A DNA stretch of 45,031 nt from Gammaproteobacteria bacterium. Lineage in GTDB: Bacteria; Pseudomonadota; Gammaproteobacteria; HyVt-429. Below the pieces are notes generated by a model. It was not told where the DNA came from. It saw only the letters and a program-made list of their open reading frames with translations, and did no database searches. The DNA is taken from contig JAJDOE010000041.1 of assembly GCA_022340345.1 (NCBI GenBank), positions 1 to 45,031 of the forward strand, written 5' to 3'. Each line of letters opens with the position of its first letter. Within the stretch, counting starts at the first letter, position 1. Positions 16,568 to 25,665 of the stretch are shown here, in pieces. The position numbers and the translations under genes are program-made.

Positions 16568-16640
16568 CAGGTCGCCTTGAGGCGGGAAAACCGGGGCAAT
16601 GATATTCCGGTTGGCGGGCGGATGCACGGTGGCTGCGGAT

Positions 16641-17519
16641 TCAGGTGGACTCCAGCGCGGCGCTCACCGGCGCTCGTTTGTCCCGCCACAGGGCCAGGAT
16701 GCCGGCGGCAACGATCAGCAGGGCACCGAATTCGAACACCCAGTCAATGGTCTCGCCCCACAGCAGGTATCCCCAGGCGGTGCCGAACACCACCGAGAAA
16801 TAGGTGAGCGGACTCACCCGCGCCGCGCCCGCTACGGCGTAGCCCCGGGTCAGAAACAGTTGCCCCAGGGTCCCGAGCAGCCCGAGGCTCACCAGCAGGC
16901 CCCATTCACCGGGGGCCGGTGTCTGCCAGCTCCACAGCACGGGTACCAGCGAGACTCCGCTCGCGATCAGGGCGAAATAAAAGACCACCCGCAGTATGGG
17001 CTCGCTGCGGGTCAGGCGGCGCACGCTGACCTTGGCGGTGGCGGCCAGCGCACCGCCGGCCACCGCCAGCACGGCGAACAGATTGAAGCCTTCACTGGGA
17101 CGCAACACCAGGGCGACGCCCAGGAAGCCCACCGGTACCGCCACCAGCGCCAGGCGTGGCGCCCGTTCCCCCAGCAGCAACAGGGCCACCAGTGGCATGA
17201 ACAAGGGTGATGTCATTTTGAGCAGCATGCCCTCGGCCAGCGGAAGTTGGCCCAGGGCAAAGAAAAAGCAGTACATGGCAGACAGGCCGATCAGTGCGCG
17301 GGCCAGGTGCCAGGGAAACAGGGCAGTGGCCAGCGGCACCCGGTTGTGGGCCAGCAGGGGAGCCAGGAACAACAGGGCGAAGAAGTTGCGCGCGAACACC
17401 AGCATCTCGCTGGGCAGCCCGAAGGACAGGTGCTTGACCACCGCGCCCATGGACGCGAAACACAGCTCGGAGAGAACGACAAACAGGGCCCCGGCAAGCA
17501 GATTCTGGCGGTACAGCAT
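16641..17519 (-). CDS. EamA/DMT family membrane transporter
   Basis: A 292-residue inner-membrane protein with about ten predicted helices arranged as two EamA repeats. The first contains SELCFASMGAVVKHL and ALPLAEG-type segments (LGQLPLAEGMLLKMTSPLF), the second LTYFSVVFGTAWGYLLWGE. RhaT/EamA-type transporters export or import metabolites; the substrate cannot be inferred. It is 73 bp upstream of the sugar-epimerase gene on the same strand, so it may belong to that transcript. A TAAACT hexamer lies 9 nt before the ATG. Confidence 0.88.
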   Translation of the reverse strand: MLYRQNLLAGALFVVLSELCFASMGAVVKHLSFGLPSEMLVFARNFFALLFLAPLLAHNRVPLATALFPWHLARALIGLSAMYCFFFALGQLPLAEGMLLKMTSPLFMPLVALLLLGERAPRLALVAVPVGFLGVALVLRPSEGFNLFAVLAVAGGALAATAKVSVRRLTRSEPILRVVFYFALIASGVSLVPVLWSWQTPAPGEWGLLVSLGLLGTLGQLFLTRGYAVAGAARVSPLTYFSVVFGTAWGYLLWGETIDWVFEFGALLIVAAGILALWRDKRAPVSAALEST

Positions 17520-17599
17520 GGGGCGCGGAGTTTAACGTGGAGGGAGGCGGTATTTCCGACATAATACGGCGGCTGAGGCGGTTTTTCGGAGAAACGATT

Positions 17600-18364
17600 T
17601 TGAAACTGGAAGAGACCCGCGCCATCGTTACCGGCGGCGCCTCGGGCCTGGGCCGGGCCACGGTGGAGAATTTCCATGCCGCCGGCATGCGGGTGGCGGT
17701 GTTCGACCGGGATGCGGAACGCGGCCAGGACCTGTGCGCCCAGCTTCCCGGCAGCCTGTTCGCCCGGGTGGACGTCAGCGACGAGGCCTCGGTAGCGGCC
17801 GGACTGGCGGCGGTCCAGCAGGCCTTTGGCGGCCTGGACGTGTGCGTGAGCTGTGCCGGTATCAACGTGGGGATCAAGACCCTCTCGGACGAGGGGCCGC
17901 ACCCGTTGGCGGATTTCCAGCGGGTCATCGGCATCAACCTGGTGGGCACCTTCAATGTGTTGCGCCTGGCCGCGGAACAGATGGCGAAGAATGAGCCGGA
18001 CGCGAACGGGGAACGCGGTGTGATAGTCAATACTGCTTCCGTGGCCGCCTACGAAGCCCAGATCGGCCAGGTCGCCTACGGCGCCAGCAAGGGCGGAATC
18101 GTCGGCATGACCCTGCCGGTGGCCCGGGACCTGGCAAAGCTGGGAATCCGCTGCAACACCATCGCCCCGGGACTGATGAACACGCCGTTGTTCGAAAAGA
18201 TTCCGCAAAAGGTGGTGGACCGGCTGGTGGAGATGATCCAGTTTCCGCCGCGCCTGGGAGAACCGTCTGAGTTCGCCCTGCTGGCGCGGCACATCGTGGA
18301 GAACCCGTACCTCAACGGGGAGACCATTCGCCTGGATGCGGGCATCCGCATGCAGGCACGCTGA
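17600..18364 (+). CDS. HSD10-like short-chain 3-hydroxyacyl-CoA dehydrogenase
   Basis: A 254-residue classical SDR with GGASGLG at 12-18, Asp37 in AVFDRD specifying NAD, and catalytic Ser147, Tyr160 and Lys164. The stretches NTASVAAYEAQIGQVAYGAS, IAPGLMNTPL and the end ENPYLNGETIRLDAGIRMQ closely follow mitochondrial HSD17B10 (type II 3-hydroxyacyl-CoA dehydrogenase), which oxidises 2-methyl-3-hydroxybutyryl-CoA in isoleucine breakdown. TTG 17600 is the start because GGAGA lies 7 nt upstream and the fold begins at once; an upstream ATG at 17537 has no ribosome site. It fits the acyl-CoA and propionyl-CoA theme further downstream. Confidence 0.92.
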   Translation: MKLEETRAIVTGGASGLGRATVENFHAAGMRVAVFDRDAERGQDLCAQLPGSLFARVDVSDEASVAAGLAAVQQAFGGLDVCVSCAGINVGIKTLSDEGPHPLADFQRVIGINLVGTFNVLRLAAEQMAKNEPDANGERGVIVNTASVAAYEAQIGQVAYGASKGGIVGMTLPVARDLAKLGIRCNTIAPGLMNTPLFEKIPQKVVDRLVEMIQFPPRLGEPSEFALLARHIVENPYLNGETIRLDAGIRMQAR

Positions 18365-18396
18365 CAACCAAGCAGCCCTTAAACAGGAGGAAAGTA

Positions 18397-19185
18397 ATGC
18401 GAAAGCTCATTTCAATTTGCCTGCTGGCCCTGGTGGCCATGCCGGTCTTCGCGGCGGACATCCGCGGCGAGGAGATCAGTTACGATGTGGACGGCGTCAA
18501 ACTCACGGGCTACCTGGCGTACGACGCGTCGGTGTCCGGAAAGCGGCCCGGGGTGCTGGTGGTTCACGAGTGGTGGGGCCACGATGACTACGCCCGCGAC
18601 CGCGCCCGGCAACTGGCGGGGATGGGGTACACGGCGCTGGCGCTGGACATGTACGGCGACGGCAAGAAAGCGGACCACCCCAAGGACGCCGGTACCTTCA
18701 TGAAGGAGGTGTTCGCCAACATGGACGTGGGGGTCGCACGCTTCCAGGCGGCGAAGGCCATCCTCGAAAAACACGCCAGCACCGATCCAACGAAGATCGC
18801 CGCCATCGGCTACTGTTTTGGCGGCGCCATCGTGCTGTACATGGCGCGCAGCGGTCTGGACCTGGATGGCGTTGCCAGCTTTCATGGCAACCTGGCGGGG
18901 TCCGTGCCGGCGAAACCGGGCAAACTGAAGGCCAGTATCCTGGTGGCCGCCGGTGCGGCGGATCCGTTCGTCAAGCCGGAAGACATCGCCGCGTTCAAGG
19001 CGGATATGAAGGCGGCCGGCGCGGACCTGACCTACCGCAGCTACGAAGGCGCCAAGCACTCTTTCACCAACCCGGCGGCCACCGCCCGCGGGCAGAAGTT
19101 TGGCCTGCCGCTGGAGTACAACGAGGCCGCCGACAAGGCGAGCTGGGCGGAGCTGGAAAAGTTTCTGAAAAAAGTATTTAAGTAG
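18397..19185 (+). CDS. Exported dienelactone hydrolase family protein
   Basis: A 262-residue alpha/beta hydrolase with a Sec signal peptide (residues 1-19, ending PVFA). The triad is Cys140 in GYCFGG, Asp189 in GAADPF and His221 in AKHSF, the Cys-His-Asp arrangement of dienelactone hydrolases. The motif VVHEWWG and the nearby LDMYGDGK are also typical. Cytosolic family members open cyclic lactones in chlorocatechol pathways; the substrate of exported ones is unknown. A perfect AGGAGG lies 6 nt before the ATG. It follows the HSD10-like gene by 32 bp on the same strand. Confidence 0.92.
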   Translation: MRKLISICLLALVAMPVFAADIRGEEISYDVDGVKLTGYLAYDASVSGKRPGVLVVHEWWGHDDYARDRARQLAGMGYTALALDMYGDGKKADHPKDAGTFMKEVFANMDVGVARFQAAKAILEKHASTDPTKIAAIGYCFGGAIVLYMARSGLDLDGVASFHGNLAGSVPAKPGKLKASILVAAGAADPFVKPEDIAAFKADMKAAGADLTYRSYEGAKHSFTNPAATARGQKFGLPLEYNEAADKASWAELEKFLKKVFK

Positions 19186-19265
19186 GAGCGGGTCTGGCGC
19201 CACTCCAATGGATTGGCAACGCCGTCCTGTCGCTGCACGACAGCGCCAGGATGGCTGCAATGGAG

Positions 19266-19285
19266 CCGGGGGCTAACGCCCCCGG
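19266..19285. other. 8-bp stem-loop at the tesB stop codon
   Basis: CCGGGGGC at 19266-19273 and GCCCCCGG at 19278-19285 pair perfectly around a TAAC loop, inside the 87-bp convergent gap after the dienelactone hydrolase gene. There is no T-tract on either strand, so a terminator role is uncertain. Confidence 0.4.
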
Positions 19286-20142
19286 TCCCAGATTCGCATC
19301 AGGCCCTCCTGGGCCACCGAGGCCGCCAGGCCGCCGTCGCGGGTGAACAGCCGGCCGCGGGCGAAACCCCGGGAACCCGAGGCGCTGGGGCTGTCCGCAT
19401 CGTAGAGCAGCCAGTCATCCAGGCGGAACGGCCGGTGGAACCACATGGCGTGGTCCAGGCTGGCCATCTGCACCTCCGGGCTCAGCGGCGAGACGCCGTG
19501 GGGCAGGGTGGCGGTGCCGATGAGCCCGTAGTCGGAGACATACGCCAGCATGCTGCGCTGCAGGAGTTCATCGTCCGGCAGCCGGTCCACCGCGCGCAGC
19601 CACACCTGGCGGCGCGGTGGCCGCGCTACCGGGTCCGCGTATTGTGGATCCTGCACCGGGCGGAACTCGAAGGGGCGTTCCTCCAGCAGGAAGCGCGGCA
19701 GCTTCAGTTCGGGAATTTTCTCCTTCAGTTCCCGCCCATATTCCATTACGTCCCGCAATTCCTCCGGCGGCGGTACCTGCGGCATGTTGTCCTGGTGATC
19801 CAGCCCGGCTTCTTCCCTTTGAAAGGAACAGGCCATGTTGAAGATCTGCCGGCCGTGCTGGATGGCGACCACCCGCCTCGCGGTGAAGCTGCCACCGTCC
19901 CGCGCGCGGTCGACTTCATAGATGATCGGTGCCTGCAGGTCCCCGCGCCGCAGAAAGTATGCGTGCAGCGAGTGGGGCAGCCGTTTTTCCACGGTCTGGC
20001 TGGCGGCGGCCAGCGCCTGCCCGAGCACCTGGCCGCCAAACACCTGGCGGGTGCCGATGTCACGGCTGTCGCCACGGAACAGGTTACGTTCCAGGCGCTC
20101 GAGGGAAAGGTGTTCGATCAGGTCGGCGAGAATCGGGTTCAC
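19273..20142 (-). CDS. tesB: Acyl-CoA thioesterase II (TesB)
   Basis: A 289-residue double-hotdog thioesterase that frees fatty acids from acyl-CoAs. Family marks are FGGQVLGQALAAA near residue 35, SLHAYFLRRGD near 57, FNMACSFQ near 101, and the second hotdog with MASLDHAMWFHRPF near residue 233. GTG 20142 is preferred to ATG 20199: it gives the usual family length and is preceded, 6 nt away, by TATACT on the minus strand. That spacing predicts a leaderless message. The stop codon lies in the loop of an 8-bp hairpin (19266-19285). Confidence 0.92.
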   Translation of the reverse strand: MNPILADLIEHLSLERLERNLFRGDSRDIGTRQVFGGQVLGQALAAASQTVEKRLPHSLHAYFLRRGDLQAPIIYEVDRARDGGSFTARRVVAIQHGRQIFNMACSFQREEAGLDHQDNMPQVPPPEELRDVMEYGRELKEKIPELKLPRFLLEERPFEFRPVQDPQYADPVARPPRRQVWLRAVDRLPDDELLQRSMLAYVSDYGLIGTATLPHGVSPLSPEVQMASLDHAMWFHRPFRLDDWLLYDADSPSASGSRGFARGRLFTRDGGLAASVAQEGLMRIWDRGR

Positions 20143-20148
20143 GAGGGT

Positions 20149-20154
20149 AGTATA
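20149..20154 (-). promoter_or_regulatory. -10-like TATACT 6 nt before the tesB GTG
   Basis: The minus strand reads TATACT, ACCCTC, GTG. The expected +1 is the G of the start codon. No Shine-Dalgarno is present and the -35 is weak. Confidence 0.4.
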
Positions 20155-20189
20155 ACGGCGCGGCGGCCAGTGAAGGCGCCGGATATCCC

Positions 20190-21305
20190 ATGCGCGCATT
20201 TTTCCTTGTCATCCTGATCACGGTATCCGCCTTCGAGGCGCTGTGTTTCGTCGGCGAAAACGAATCGCTGGGTTTTTTGCCCGAGCGTTTTCGCCTCGGC
20301 TACTTTGCGGAACTGAAGCCCACGCGCTCGGAACTGGGCTGGGGCGCCTATGCGGGCAGACCGCGTCCGGCGCCGGCGATGGACGGCGAGGCCTGCCTGC
20401 TCGCGTTTGGCGATTCCTTTGTGCACGCCGATGAGGTGGAGGACGCGCAGGCGTGGCCATCCCTGCTGGCGGGACGGCTGGGTTGCCGGGTCGACAACTA
20501 CGGCGTCGGTGGCTACGGCCAGGACCAGGCGTACCTGCGGTACCGGGAGATGGCCGGGCGTGGCGCCGCGGACCGGCTGATCCTTATGGGTGTGTACCAG
20601 GAAATGTTGCGCCGCAACCTGGTGGCATCCTGGCTTTTCTATTCCGGTGATACGCATTCGCACATCAAACCGTACTTTTTTCTGAAGGGCGATGCGCTGG
20701 TGCCGGTTTCGCCGGTAGGCGTGCCCGGCGAGGCACGGGCGATGAAGCGCTACCATCGACGGGACTACTACTACGCGCCCTATCGTTTCGAGTTTCCGTA
20801 CCTGCTGAGCCTGGCGCGCATGGCGTGGTATCGCTACGCCGAGGACCGGGTATTGCAGGCGGCCGAAGAGGATCGGGCGGCGGTGTTTGCCAATGCGGAA
20901 GCCACTGCTCTGGCGGTGGAAATCCTGCGTGGCGCGTATCGGGAAGAAGGCCGGCGCCTGGTGCTGCTGGTGATGCCCCACGCCGGCCAGGTGTACGCGA
21001 ATCAACACCTTCACCAGGCGTTCGCCGCGCGCCTGGCAAAGGAATTCCCGCTGGCCTGCGTGATTGATCCGTTCGCGTCGTTGCGAGCCGCCTACGTGGC
21101 GGCCGGCGAGCCGAACCTGCAGGCAACGAACTGGCATTTCAACGCCACCGGCAACCGGGTGCTGGCCGAGGCCGTATTGGCCGGGCTCGACCGTTGCGGC
21201 GTACGGCCGCTGGCGGCGCGCGGGCAGGCATTGGCGCCGCACCAGGCGCCAAATCAGGAACCACGCCCAGGCGGACGCACACCGGATGCCCGGGGCAACG
21301 TATGA
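20190..21305 (+). CDS. Membrane-anchored SGNH-hydrolase-like protein
   Basis: A 371-residue protein with an N-terminal hydrophobic segment (residues 1-20) as signal or anchor. SGNH block I is LAFGDSFVHADE with Ser76, block II glycine is in NYGVGGYGQDQA near 103-112, and block V resembles NWHFNATGNRVLAEA. The usual DxxH is less clear, with WHFN providing the histidine. Similar domains deacylate or O-acetylate sugars and lipids. It is divergent from tesB (47 bp gap). The C-terminal 35 residues are Pro/Gly/Arg-rich and low in complexity. Confidence 0.7.
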   Translation: MRAFFLVILITVSAFEALCFVGENESLGFLPERFRLGYFAELKPTRSELGWGAYAGRPRPAPAMDGEACLLAFGDSFVHADEVEDAQAWPSLLAGRLGCRVDNYGVGGYGQDQAYLRYREMAGRGAADRLILMGVYQEMLRRNLVASWLFYSGDTHSHIKPYFFLKGDALVPVSPVGVPGEARAMKRYHRRDYYYAPYRFEFPYLLSLARMAWYRYAEDRVLQAAEEDRAAVFANAEATALAVEILRGAYREEGRRLVLLVMPHAGQVYANQHLHQAFAARLAKEFPLACVIDPFASLRAAYVAAGEPNLQATNWHFNATGNRVLAEAVLAGLDRCGVRPLAARGQALAPHQAPNQEPRPGGRTPDARGNV

Positions 21306-21346
21306 TGGGGACGATTCCCGGCTAGCAGCAATGCGGAGTTACGCCT

Positions 21347-22006
21347 ATGAGCGCCAAAGACGTCTTTTCCTATTCCGGTAAACAGCTGGACGTGAGCTGG
21401 GACCAGCGGCTGTGTATTCACGTAACGGAATGCAGTCGCGCCGAAGGCGATTTGTTTGTTGGCGGCCGCAAACCCTGGTGCCAGCCGGACCAGGTGGAAA
21501 TCGCGGAGGTGGTGGAGGTCATCAAGCGCTGCCCCAGCGGGGCGCTGAGTTTCCAATGCCAGGATGGTGATGGAGTGGAACAAGCGGACCCGGGCAACAC
21601 CCTGCATGTAACGCACAACGGCCCGTATTTCCTGCGCGGCCAGCTGCAGATCCAGGGCGCGGGGGCGGACCAGCCGGGCCTGAAGTTCCGCGCCGCGTTG
21701 TGCCGCTGCGGGCAGTCAAAAAACAAACCCTTTTGCGACAACAGCCACGAAGCGGCCGGATTCCGGGACAGCGGTGCGGTTGGCAAAAAGGGCGAGGGCT
21801 TTTCCGATTCCGGCGGACCGTTGCGGGTCGAGCCACAACGGAACGGCCCGCTCAAGCTGGAAGGCAATCTCACCATCTATTCCGGAAGCGGGCGCAGCAA
21901 CTGGCACGGGACGCGAGCCTTCCTGTGCCGCTGTGGTAACTCGAAGAACAAACCGTTCTGCGACGGCAGTCACAAAAAGGCGGGCTTCCTCGCCGACGGC
22001 GCCTGA
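21347..22006 (+). CDS. Triple iron-sulfur protein: Fer4_19 domain plus two CDGSH motifs
   Basis: A 219-residue cytosolic protein. Residues 1-75 form a divergent ferredoxin-like domain with Cys23, Cys29, Cys45 and Cys62, as in the Fer4_19 family ([4Fe-4S] or [3Fe-4S]). Two CDGSH-type sites follow: Cys119, Cys121, Cys130, His134 (with Asn in place of the usual Gly after CD) and Cys194, Cys196, Cys205, His209 (canonical CDGSH). Each CDGSH site usually holds a labile [2Fe-2S] through three Cys and one His, so the chain could carry three clusters. Function is unknown; electron transfer or iron-sulfur sensing is inferred. Start ATG 21347. Confidence 0.88.
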   Translation: MSAKDVFSYSGKQLDVSWDQRLCIHVTECSRAEGDLFVGGRKPWCQPDQVEIAEVVEVIKRCPSGALSFQCQDGDGVEQADPGNTLHVTHNGPYFLRGQLQIQGAGADQPGLKFRAALCRCGQSKNKPFCDNSHEAAGFRDSGAVGKKGEGFSDSGGPLRVEPQRNGPLKLEGNLTIYSGSGRSNWHGTRAFLCRCGNSKNKPFCDGSHKKAGFLADGA

Positions 22007-22022
22007 GCCGTCCCGGCCCGGC

Positions 22023-22067
22023 TTGACTTGCCGGGTGCTTTCCAGTAACTAGCTTGTCAACAGCAAG
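22023..22067 (+). promoter_or_regulatory. Probable promoter and TetR operator
   Basis: TTGACT at 22023-22028 and TAACTA at 22046-22051 are spaced 17 nt. Overlapping and following the -10 is an imperfect inverted repeat, CTTG at 22053-22056 and CAAG at 22064-22067, inside a larger AACT...AGTT symmetry. This is a plausible autoregulatory TetR site controlling the reductase-ETF-dehydrogenase operon. Confidence 0.45.
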
Positions 22068-22076
22068 TTTCTGGAT

Positions 22077-22733
22077 ATGGCCCCCGATACCCCATCCAAG
22101 CGCGCGGATCCCGCCGACCCGAAACCCGGCCGCCGCACCCAGGCCGAGCGCACGGCGCTTTCCGAGCGGCGCATGCTGGATGCCGCGGTGCGCCTGATCG
22201 CCGTTCAGGGGGTGCAGAAGACCACCCTGCGCGACATCGGCGAGCAGGCCGGCTACAGCCGCGGCCTGGCCAGTTACCGCTATGGCTCCAAGAGCGGCCT
22301 GTACCGGGCGGTGCTGCGCGACGTGTCCCAGGCCTGGGTGTCGCGGCTGGAGGCGGCGGTGGGGGAGCGCACCGGCATGGGTGCGCTGGCGGCGACCCTG
22401 GAGGCCATGGGGCAATTCCTGGGCGGCTCGCCGGAGGCGATCCGCGCCATGTACATCCTGTGGTTCGAGGCCGTGGAGCCGGGCTCGGAAGTCGCGCCGC
22501 GGGTGGCGGAGGTCCAGCAGATCCAGCGCGCCGACGTGGCGCGCCGGGTGCGGGAGGGCATCGACGCCGGTGAGATTCGCACTGACGCGGACCCGGAGCT
22601 GGTGGCTACCGAGTTCGCCGCGGTGGTGTTCGGCGGCATCTTCCAGTGGCTGATCAACCCGCGGGTGGACGTGCCGGCGGTGTTACGCGCCTATTCCGCG
22701 CGCCTGGTGACGGACCTGGAGCGCAGGTCGTGA
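22077..22733 (+). CDS. TetR family transcriptional regulator
   Basis: A 218-residue repressor-type protein. A basic N-terminal tail precedes the helix-turn-helix (about residues 30-75) with MLDAAVRLIAVQGVQKTTLR and IGEQAGYSRGLASYRYGSKS. The C-terminal ligand domain is all helix. It is the first gene of a five-gene run; its last 4 bases overlap the GTG of the reductase gene (GTGA). It therefore probably controls its own operon in response to an acyl-CoA or related ligand, which is inference from context. Start ATG 22077, with no strong Shine-Dalgarno seen. Confidence 0.9.
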   Translation: MAPDTPSKRADPADPKPGRRTQAERTALSERRMLDAAVRLIAVQGVQKTTLRDIGEQAGYSRGLASYRYGSKSGLYRAVLRDVSQAWVSRLEAAVGERTGMGALAATLEAMGQFLGGSPEAIRAMYILWFEAVEPGSEVAPRVAEVQQIQRADVARRVREGIDAGEIRTDADPELVATEFAAVVFGGIFQWLINPRVDVPAVLRAYSARLVTDLERRS

Positions 22734-23962
22734 CCGGCGTGGTGATTGTCGGCGGCGGCCAGGCCGCCGGCCAGCTGGCGATCAACCTGCGCAACCGTGG
22801 CTATGCGGGTCCGGTCACCCTGCTGTGCGCGGAACCCCATCTGCCCTACCAGCGGCCGCCGCTGTCCAAGGGTCTGCTGACCGGTGAAACGGACGCCGCC
22901 CGGGCACGGCTGCGGGACGCGGAGTACTACGCGGAGGAGAAAATCGACTGCCGTACCGGTACCCGGGCAACCGGAATCGATACCGCCGCGCGGGAGCTGC
23001 GACTGGCGGACGGCAGCACCCTGGGCTATGCGCAGCTGGTGCTGGCCACCGGCGCGTCGCCGCGCACGCTGCCGCTCCCGGGGGCGGAGCTGGACGGAGT
23101 GCTCAGCCTGCGCACCCTGGACGACGCCCTGGCCCTGCGCGCCCGCCTTGCGACCGGAAGCCGGCTGGCGATCATCGGCGGCGGATTCATCGGTATGGAG
23201 GTGGCGGCGTCGGCGCGCAAACTCGGCTGCCAGGTGGATGTGATCGAACGGGAATCCCGGGTGCTGGCACGGGTGTTGTCACGCCCCATGGCCGCGGCGC
23301 TGGCGGATCGCCACGAAACCGCGGGCGTGCGCATTCATACGGGCGCCACGGTCGCCGCCCTGGAGGGTGAGGACCGGTTGCGCGCGGTGCGGCTGGGAAG
23401 CGGCGACGCCATCGAAGCGGACACGGTACTGATCGCCATCGGGGTAACGCCTAATACGGATCTCGCCGGCCAGGCCGGGCTGACAGTGAAAGACGGCATC
23501 GTGGTGGATTCGGCGTGCCGCACCAGCGCAGCGGACATTTTTGCGATCGGTGACTGCTGCCGCTTTCCGCATCCGCAGTACGGCAGCCTGCGACTGGAGT
23601 CGGTGGCCAATGCCATGGGCCAGGCGCGCACCCTGGCCGGGGTGATCTTCGATGGCCGGGGGGAATATGCGGATCTGCCCAGTTTCTGGACCGACCAGTA
23701 CGAACTGCGCCTGCAGATGGGTGGTGTGGCCGGCCCGGAGGACGAAGCGGTGGTGCGCGGCACACCGGGCGAGGCCGGGTTCGCGGTGTTGTATCTTGCC
23801 AATGGCGGGCTGCGTGCCGCGGAAGTGCTGAACGATTCAAAGGGTTTCCTCGCCACCCGCCGCATCCTGTCCGGCCAGGCCCAGGCCAGCGAGCAGCAGT
23901 TGCGGGACCAGAGCGTGCCGCTGGCGGAACTGGCGGCCATGCAACGGAGAACCGACAAATGA
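22730..23962 (+). CDS. FAD-dependent NAD(P)H:ferredoxin/rubredoxin reductase-like oxidoreductase
   Basis: A 410-residue flavoprotein of the putidaredoxin/rubredoxin reductase group. An FAD Rossmann motif [11 protein letters not shown] lies at about residues 4-14, [13 protein letters not shown] is characteristic near 39-51, the NAD(P) motif is [12 protein letters not shown] in the middle, and the second FAD motif is ADIFAIGDC. The C-terminal domain includes [11 protein letters not shown]. These enzymes pass electrons from NAD(P)H to a small ferredoxin or rubredoxin, but none is encoded next to it. GTG 22730 is chosen because it overlaps the tetR stop and starts the Rossmann fold. Its stop overlaps etfB (ATGA). 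Confidence 0.9.
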   Translation: MTGVVIVGGGQAAGQLAINLRNRGYAGPVTLLCAEPHLPYQRPPLSKGLLTGETDAARARLRDAEYYAEEKIDCRTGTRATGIDTAARELRLADGSTLGYAQLVLATGASPRTLPLPGAELDGVLSLRTLDDALALRARLATGSRLAIIGGGFIGMEVAASARKLGCQVDVIERESRVLARVLSRPMAAALADRHETAGVRIHTGATVAALEGEDRLRAVRLGSGDAIEADTVLIAIGVTPNTDLAGQAGLTVKDGIVVDSACRTSAADIFAIGDCCRFPHPQYGSLRLESVANAMGQARTLAGVIFDGRGEYADLPSFWTDQYELRLQMGGVAGPEDEAVVRGTPGEAGFAVLYLANGGLRAAEVLNDSKGFLATRRILSGQAQASEQQLRDQSVPLAELAAMQRRTDK

Positions 23963-24717
23963 AGGTGCTGGTCGCGGTAAAACGCGTGGTGGACTACAGC
24001 GTGCGGGTGCGGGTGCGTGCCGACGGCAGCGGCGTGGAAACCGCCAACGTGAAGATGTCCATGAATCCCTTTGACGAGATCGCGGTGGAGGAGGCGGTTC
24101 GCTGGCGCGAATCCGGCCAGGCGGAGGAACTGACGGTGCTGTCCGCCGGGCCCGATGCCTGCCAGGAAACCCTGCGTACCGCGCTGGCCATGGGCGCGGA
24201 TCGCGGTATTCACCTGCGCGTTCCCGACCCCGGGGGCGCGCTGGAGCCGCTGGCGCTGGCCAAACTGCTGGCGCAGCAGGTGGCGCGGGAGCCGGTGGAC
24301 ATCGTGCTGCTGGGCAAGCAGGCCATCGACGACGACGCCAACCAGACCGGGCAGATGCTGGCGGGCCTGCTGGGCTGGCCCCAGGGCACCTTCTGTTCCG
24401 CGATCCGTTTCGTCGGCGAGGGCCTGGAAGTGGTGCGCGAGGTGGATGGTGGCCTGGAGCACCTGGCGCTGGAGCTGCCGGCGGTCCTCACCACCGACCT
24501 GCGCCTGAACGAACCCCGCTACGTGAAGCTGCCGAACATCATGAAAGCGAAAAAGAAACCCATCGAGGTGCGGGAGGCGGCGGAGCTGGGAGTGGACATC
24601 GCGCCGCGGGTGCAGATCATCCAGGTTGCCGAACCGGCCCGGCGTACGGCGGGCGTGGTGCTGAATGACGCCACGGAACTGGTTGCGCGACTGCGTGAAG
24701 AAGCGAAGGTGATCTGA
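23959..24717 (+). CDS. etfB: Electron transfer flavoprotein beta subunit
   Basis: A 252-residue ETF beta chain, which binds AMP and forms the EtfAB heterodimer that takes electrons from acyl-CoA dehydrogenases. It has [12 protein letters not shown] at the N-terminus, [11 protein letters not shown] near residue 36, [19 protein letters not shown] near 116-134 and [13 protein letters not shown] near 193-205. The last motif is typical of conventional, non-bifurcating group 1 ETFs. It is coupled to the reductase upstream (ATGA) and to etfA downstream, where TGATG shares one base. Confidence 0.96.
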   Translation: MKVLVAVKRVVDYSVRVRVRADGSGVETANVKMSMNPFDEIAVEEAVRWRESGQAEELTVLSAGPDACQETLRTALAMGADRGIHLRVPDPGGALEPLALAKLLAQQVAREPVDIVLLGKQAIDDDANQTGQMLAGLLGWPQGTFCSAIRFVGEGLEVVREVDGGLEHLALELPAVLTTDLRLNEPRYVKLPNIMKAKKKPIEVREAAELGVDIAPRVQIIQVAEPARRTAGVVLNDATELVARLREEAKVI

Positions 24718-25652
24718 TGGCGGTGCTGGTCATAGCCGAACACGATGGCGAACAGCTGGCGGCCGCCACCCGCAGCGCGGTGGCGGCGGCGCAGCTTCTC
24801 GGCTCCGAGGTGGATCTGCTGGTGGCGGGGCACCGGGTCGAGACACTGGCGGCCGCCGCGGCGTGCATCGCCGGACTGCGCGGTGTGCTGAGCTGCGATG
24901 CACCGCAGCTGGAGCATGCGCTGGCGGAGTGCCACGCGCCGCTGGTGGCCAGCCTGGCCGGCGAGTACAGCCATGTATTCACGGCCGCCACCACCACCGG
25001 CAAGAACCTGCTGCCGCGGGTGGCGGCGCTGCTCGACCGGGCCCAGGTATCCGACCTGATGGCGGTGGTGGACGCGCAGACCTTCGTGCGGCCGGTCTAC
25101 GCGGGAAACGCGCTGGAAACCGTACGGGTGGAGGAAACTCCCGTGGTCGCCAGCGTGCGACCCACGGCCTTTGGCGCGGTCGGTGATGACGACCCGGTGG
25201 CCATCCGGGTGGTGCAGCTCCCGGACGCGCCGCCGGCCGGCAGCCGGTTTCTGAAACTCGAGGCCTCGCCCGGGGAGCGGCCGGAACTGACCACCGCCGG
25301 GGTGGTGGTCTCCGGCGGGCGCGGCGTGGGCAGCGCGGAGAACTTCGCGCTCATCGACCAGCTTGCGGACGCGCTGGGGGCGGCGGTGGGGGCCTCCCGG
25401 GCCGCGGTGGACGCCGGCTACGTGCCCAATGATTACCAGGTGGGGCAGACCGGCAAAGTGGTGGCGCCGTCCCTGTACGTAGCGGTGGGCATCTCCGGGG
25501 CCATACAGCACCTGGCGGGTATGAAAGACAGCAAGGTCATTGTCGCCATCAACAAGGATCCGGATGCACCCATCTTCCAGGTGGCGGACTACGGCCTGGT
25601 GGGGGACCTGTTCCAGATCGTCCCGCAGCTCATCGCGGCCCTGGAAAAATGA
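24717..25652 (+). CDS. etfA: Electron transfer flavoprotein alpha subunit
   Basis: A 311-residue ETF alpha chain, the FAD-carrying partner of EtfB. The C-terminal FAD domain is clear: [53 protein letters not shown] and [19 protein letters not shown]. It would shuttle electrons from the adjacent acyl-CoA dehydrogenase to the quinone pool through ETF dehydrogenase, which is not in this window. The start ATG overlaps the etfB stop by one base. The acyl-CoA dehydrogenase gene follows after 13 bp. Confidence 0.96.
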   Translation: MAVLVIAEHDGEQLAAATRSAVAAAQLLGSEVDLLVAGHRVETLAAAAACIAGLRGVLSCDAPQLEHALAECHAPLVASLAGEYSHVFTAATTTGKNLLPRVAALLDRAQVSDLMAVVDAQTFVRPVYAGNALETVRVEETPVVASVRPTAFGAVGDDDPVAIRVVQLPDAPPAGSRFLKLEASPGERPELTTAGVVVSGGRGVGSAENFALIDQLADALGAAVGASRAAVDAGYVPNDYQVGQTGKVVAPSLYVAVGISGAIQHLAGMKDSKVIVAINKDPDAPIFQVADYGLVGDLFQIVPQLIAALEK

Positions 25653-25665
25653 CCGGACACGGGTC

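Noticed and set aside
14406..16807. Long plus-strand open frames opposite the epimerase genes (454 and 461 residues)
   Set aside because: Both are antisense to genes with complete Rossmann and SDR motifs and show no motif of their own.
17537..17599. N-terminal extension of the HSD10-like enzyme from ATG 17537
   Set aside because: It has no ribosome site and lies over promoter-like sequence; TTG 17600 has GGAGA at ideal spacing and begins the conserved fold.
23959..25652. Electron-bifurcating ETF
   Set aside because: EtfB carries the NIMKAKKKP motif of conventional AMP-binding ETFs, and no bifurcation-type partner such as FixCX is present.
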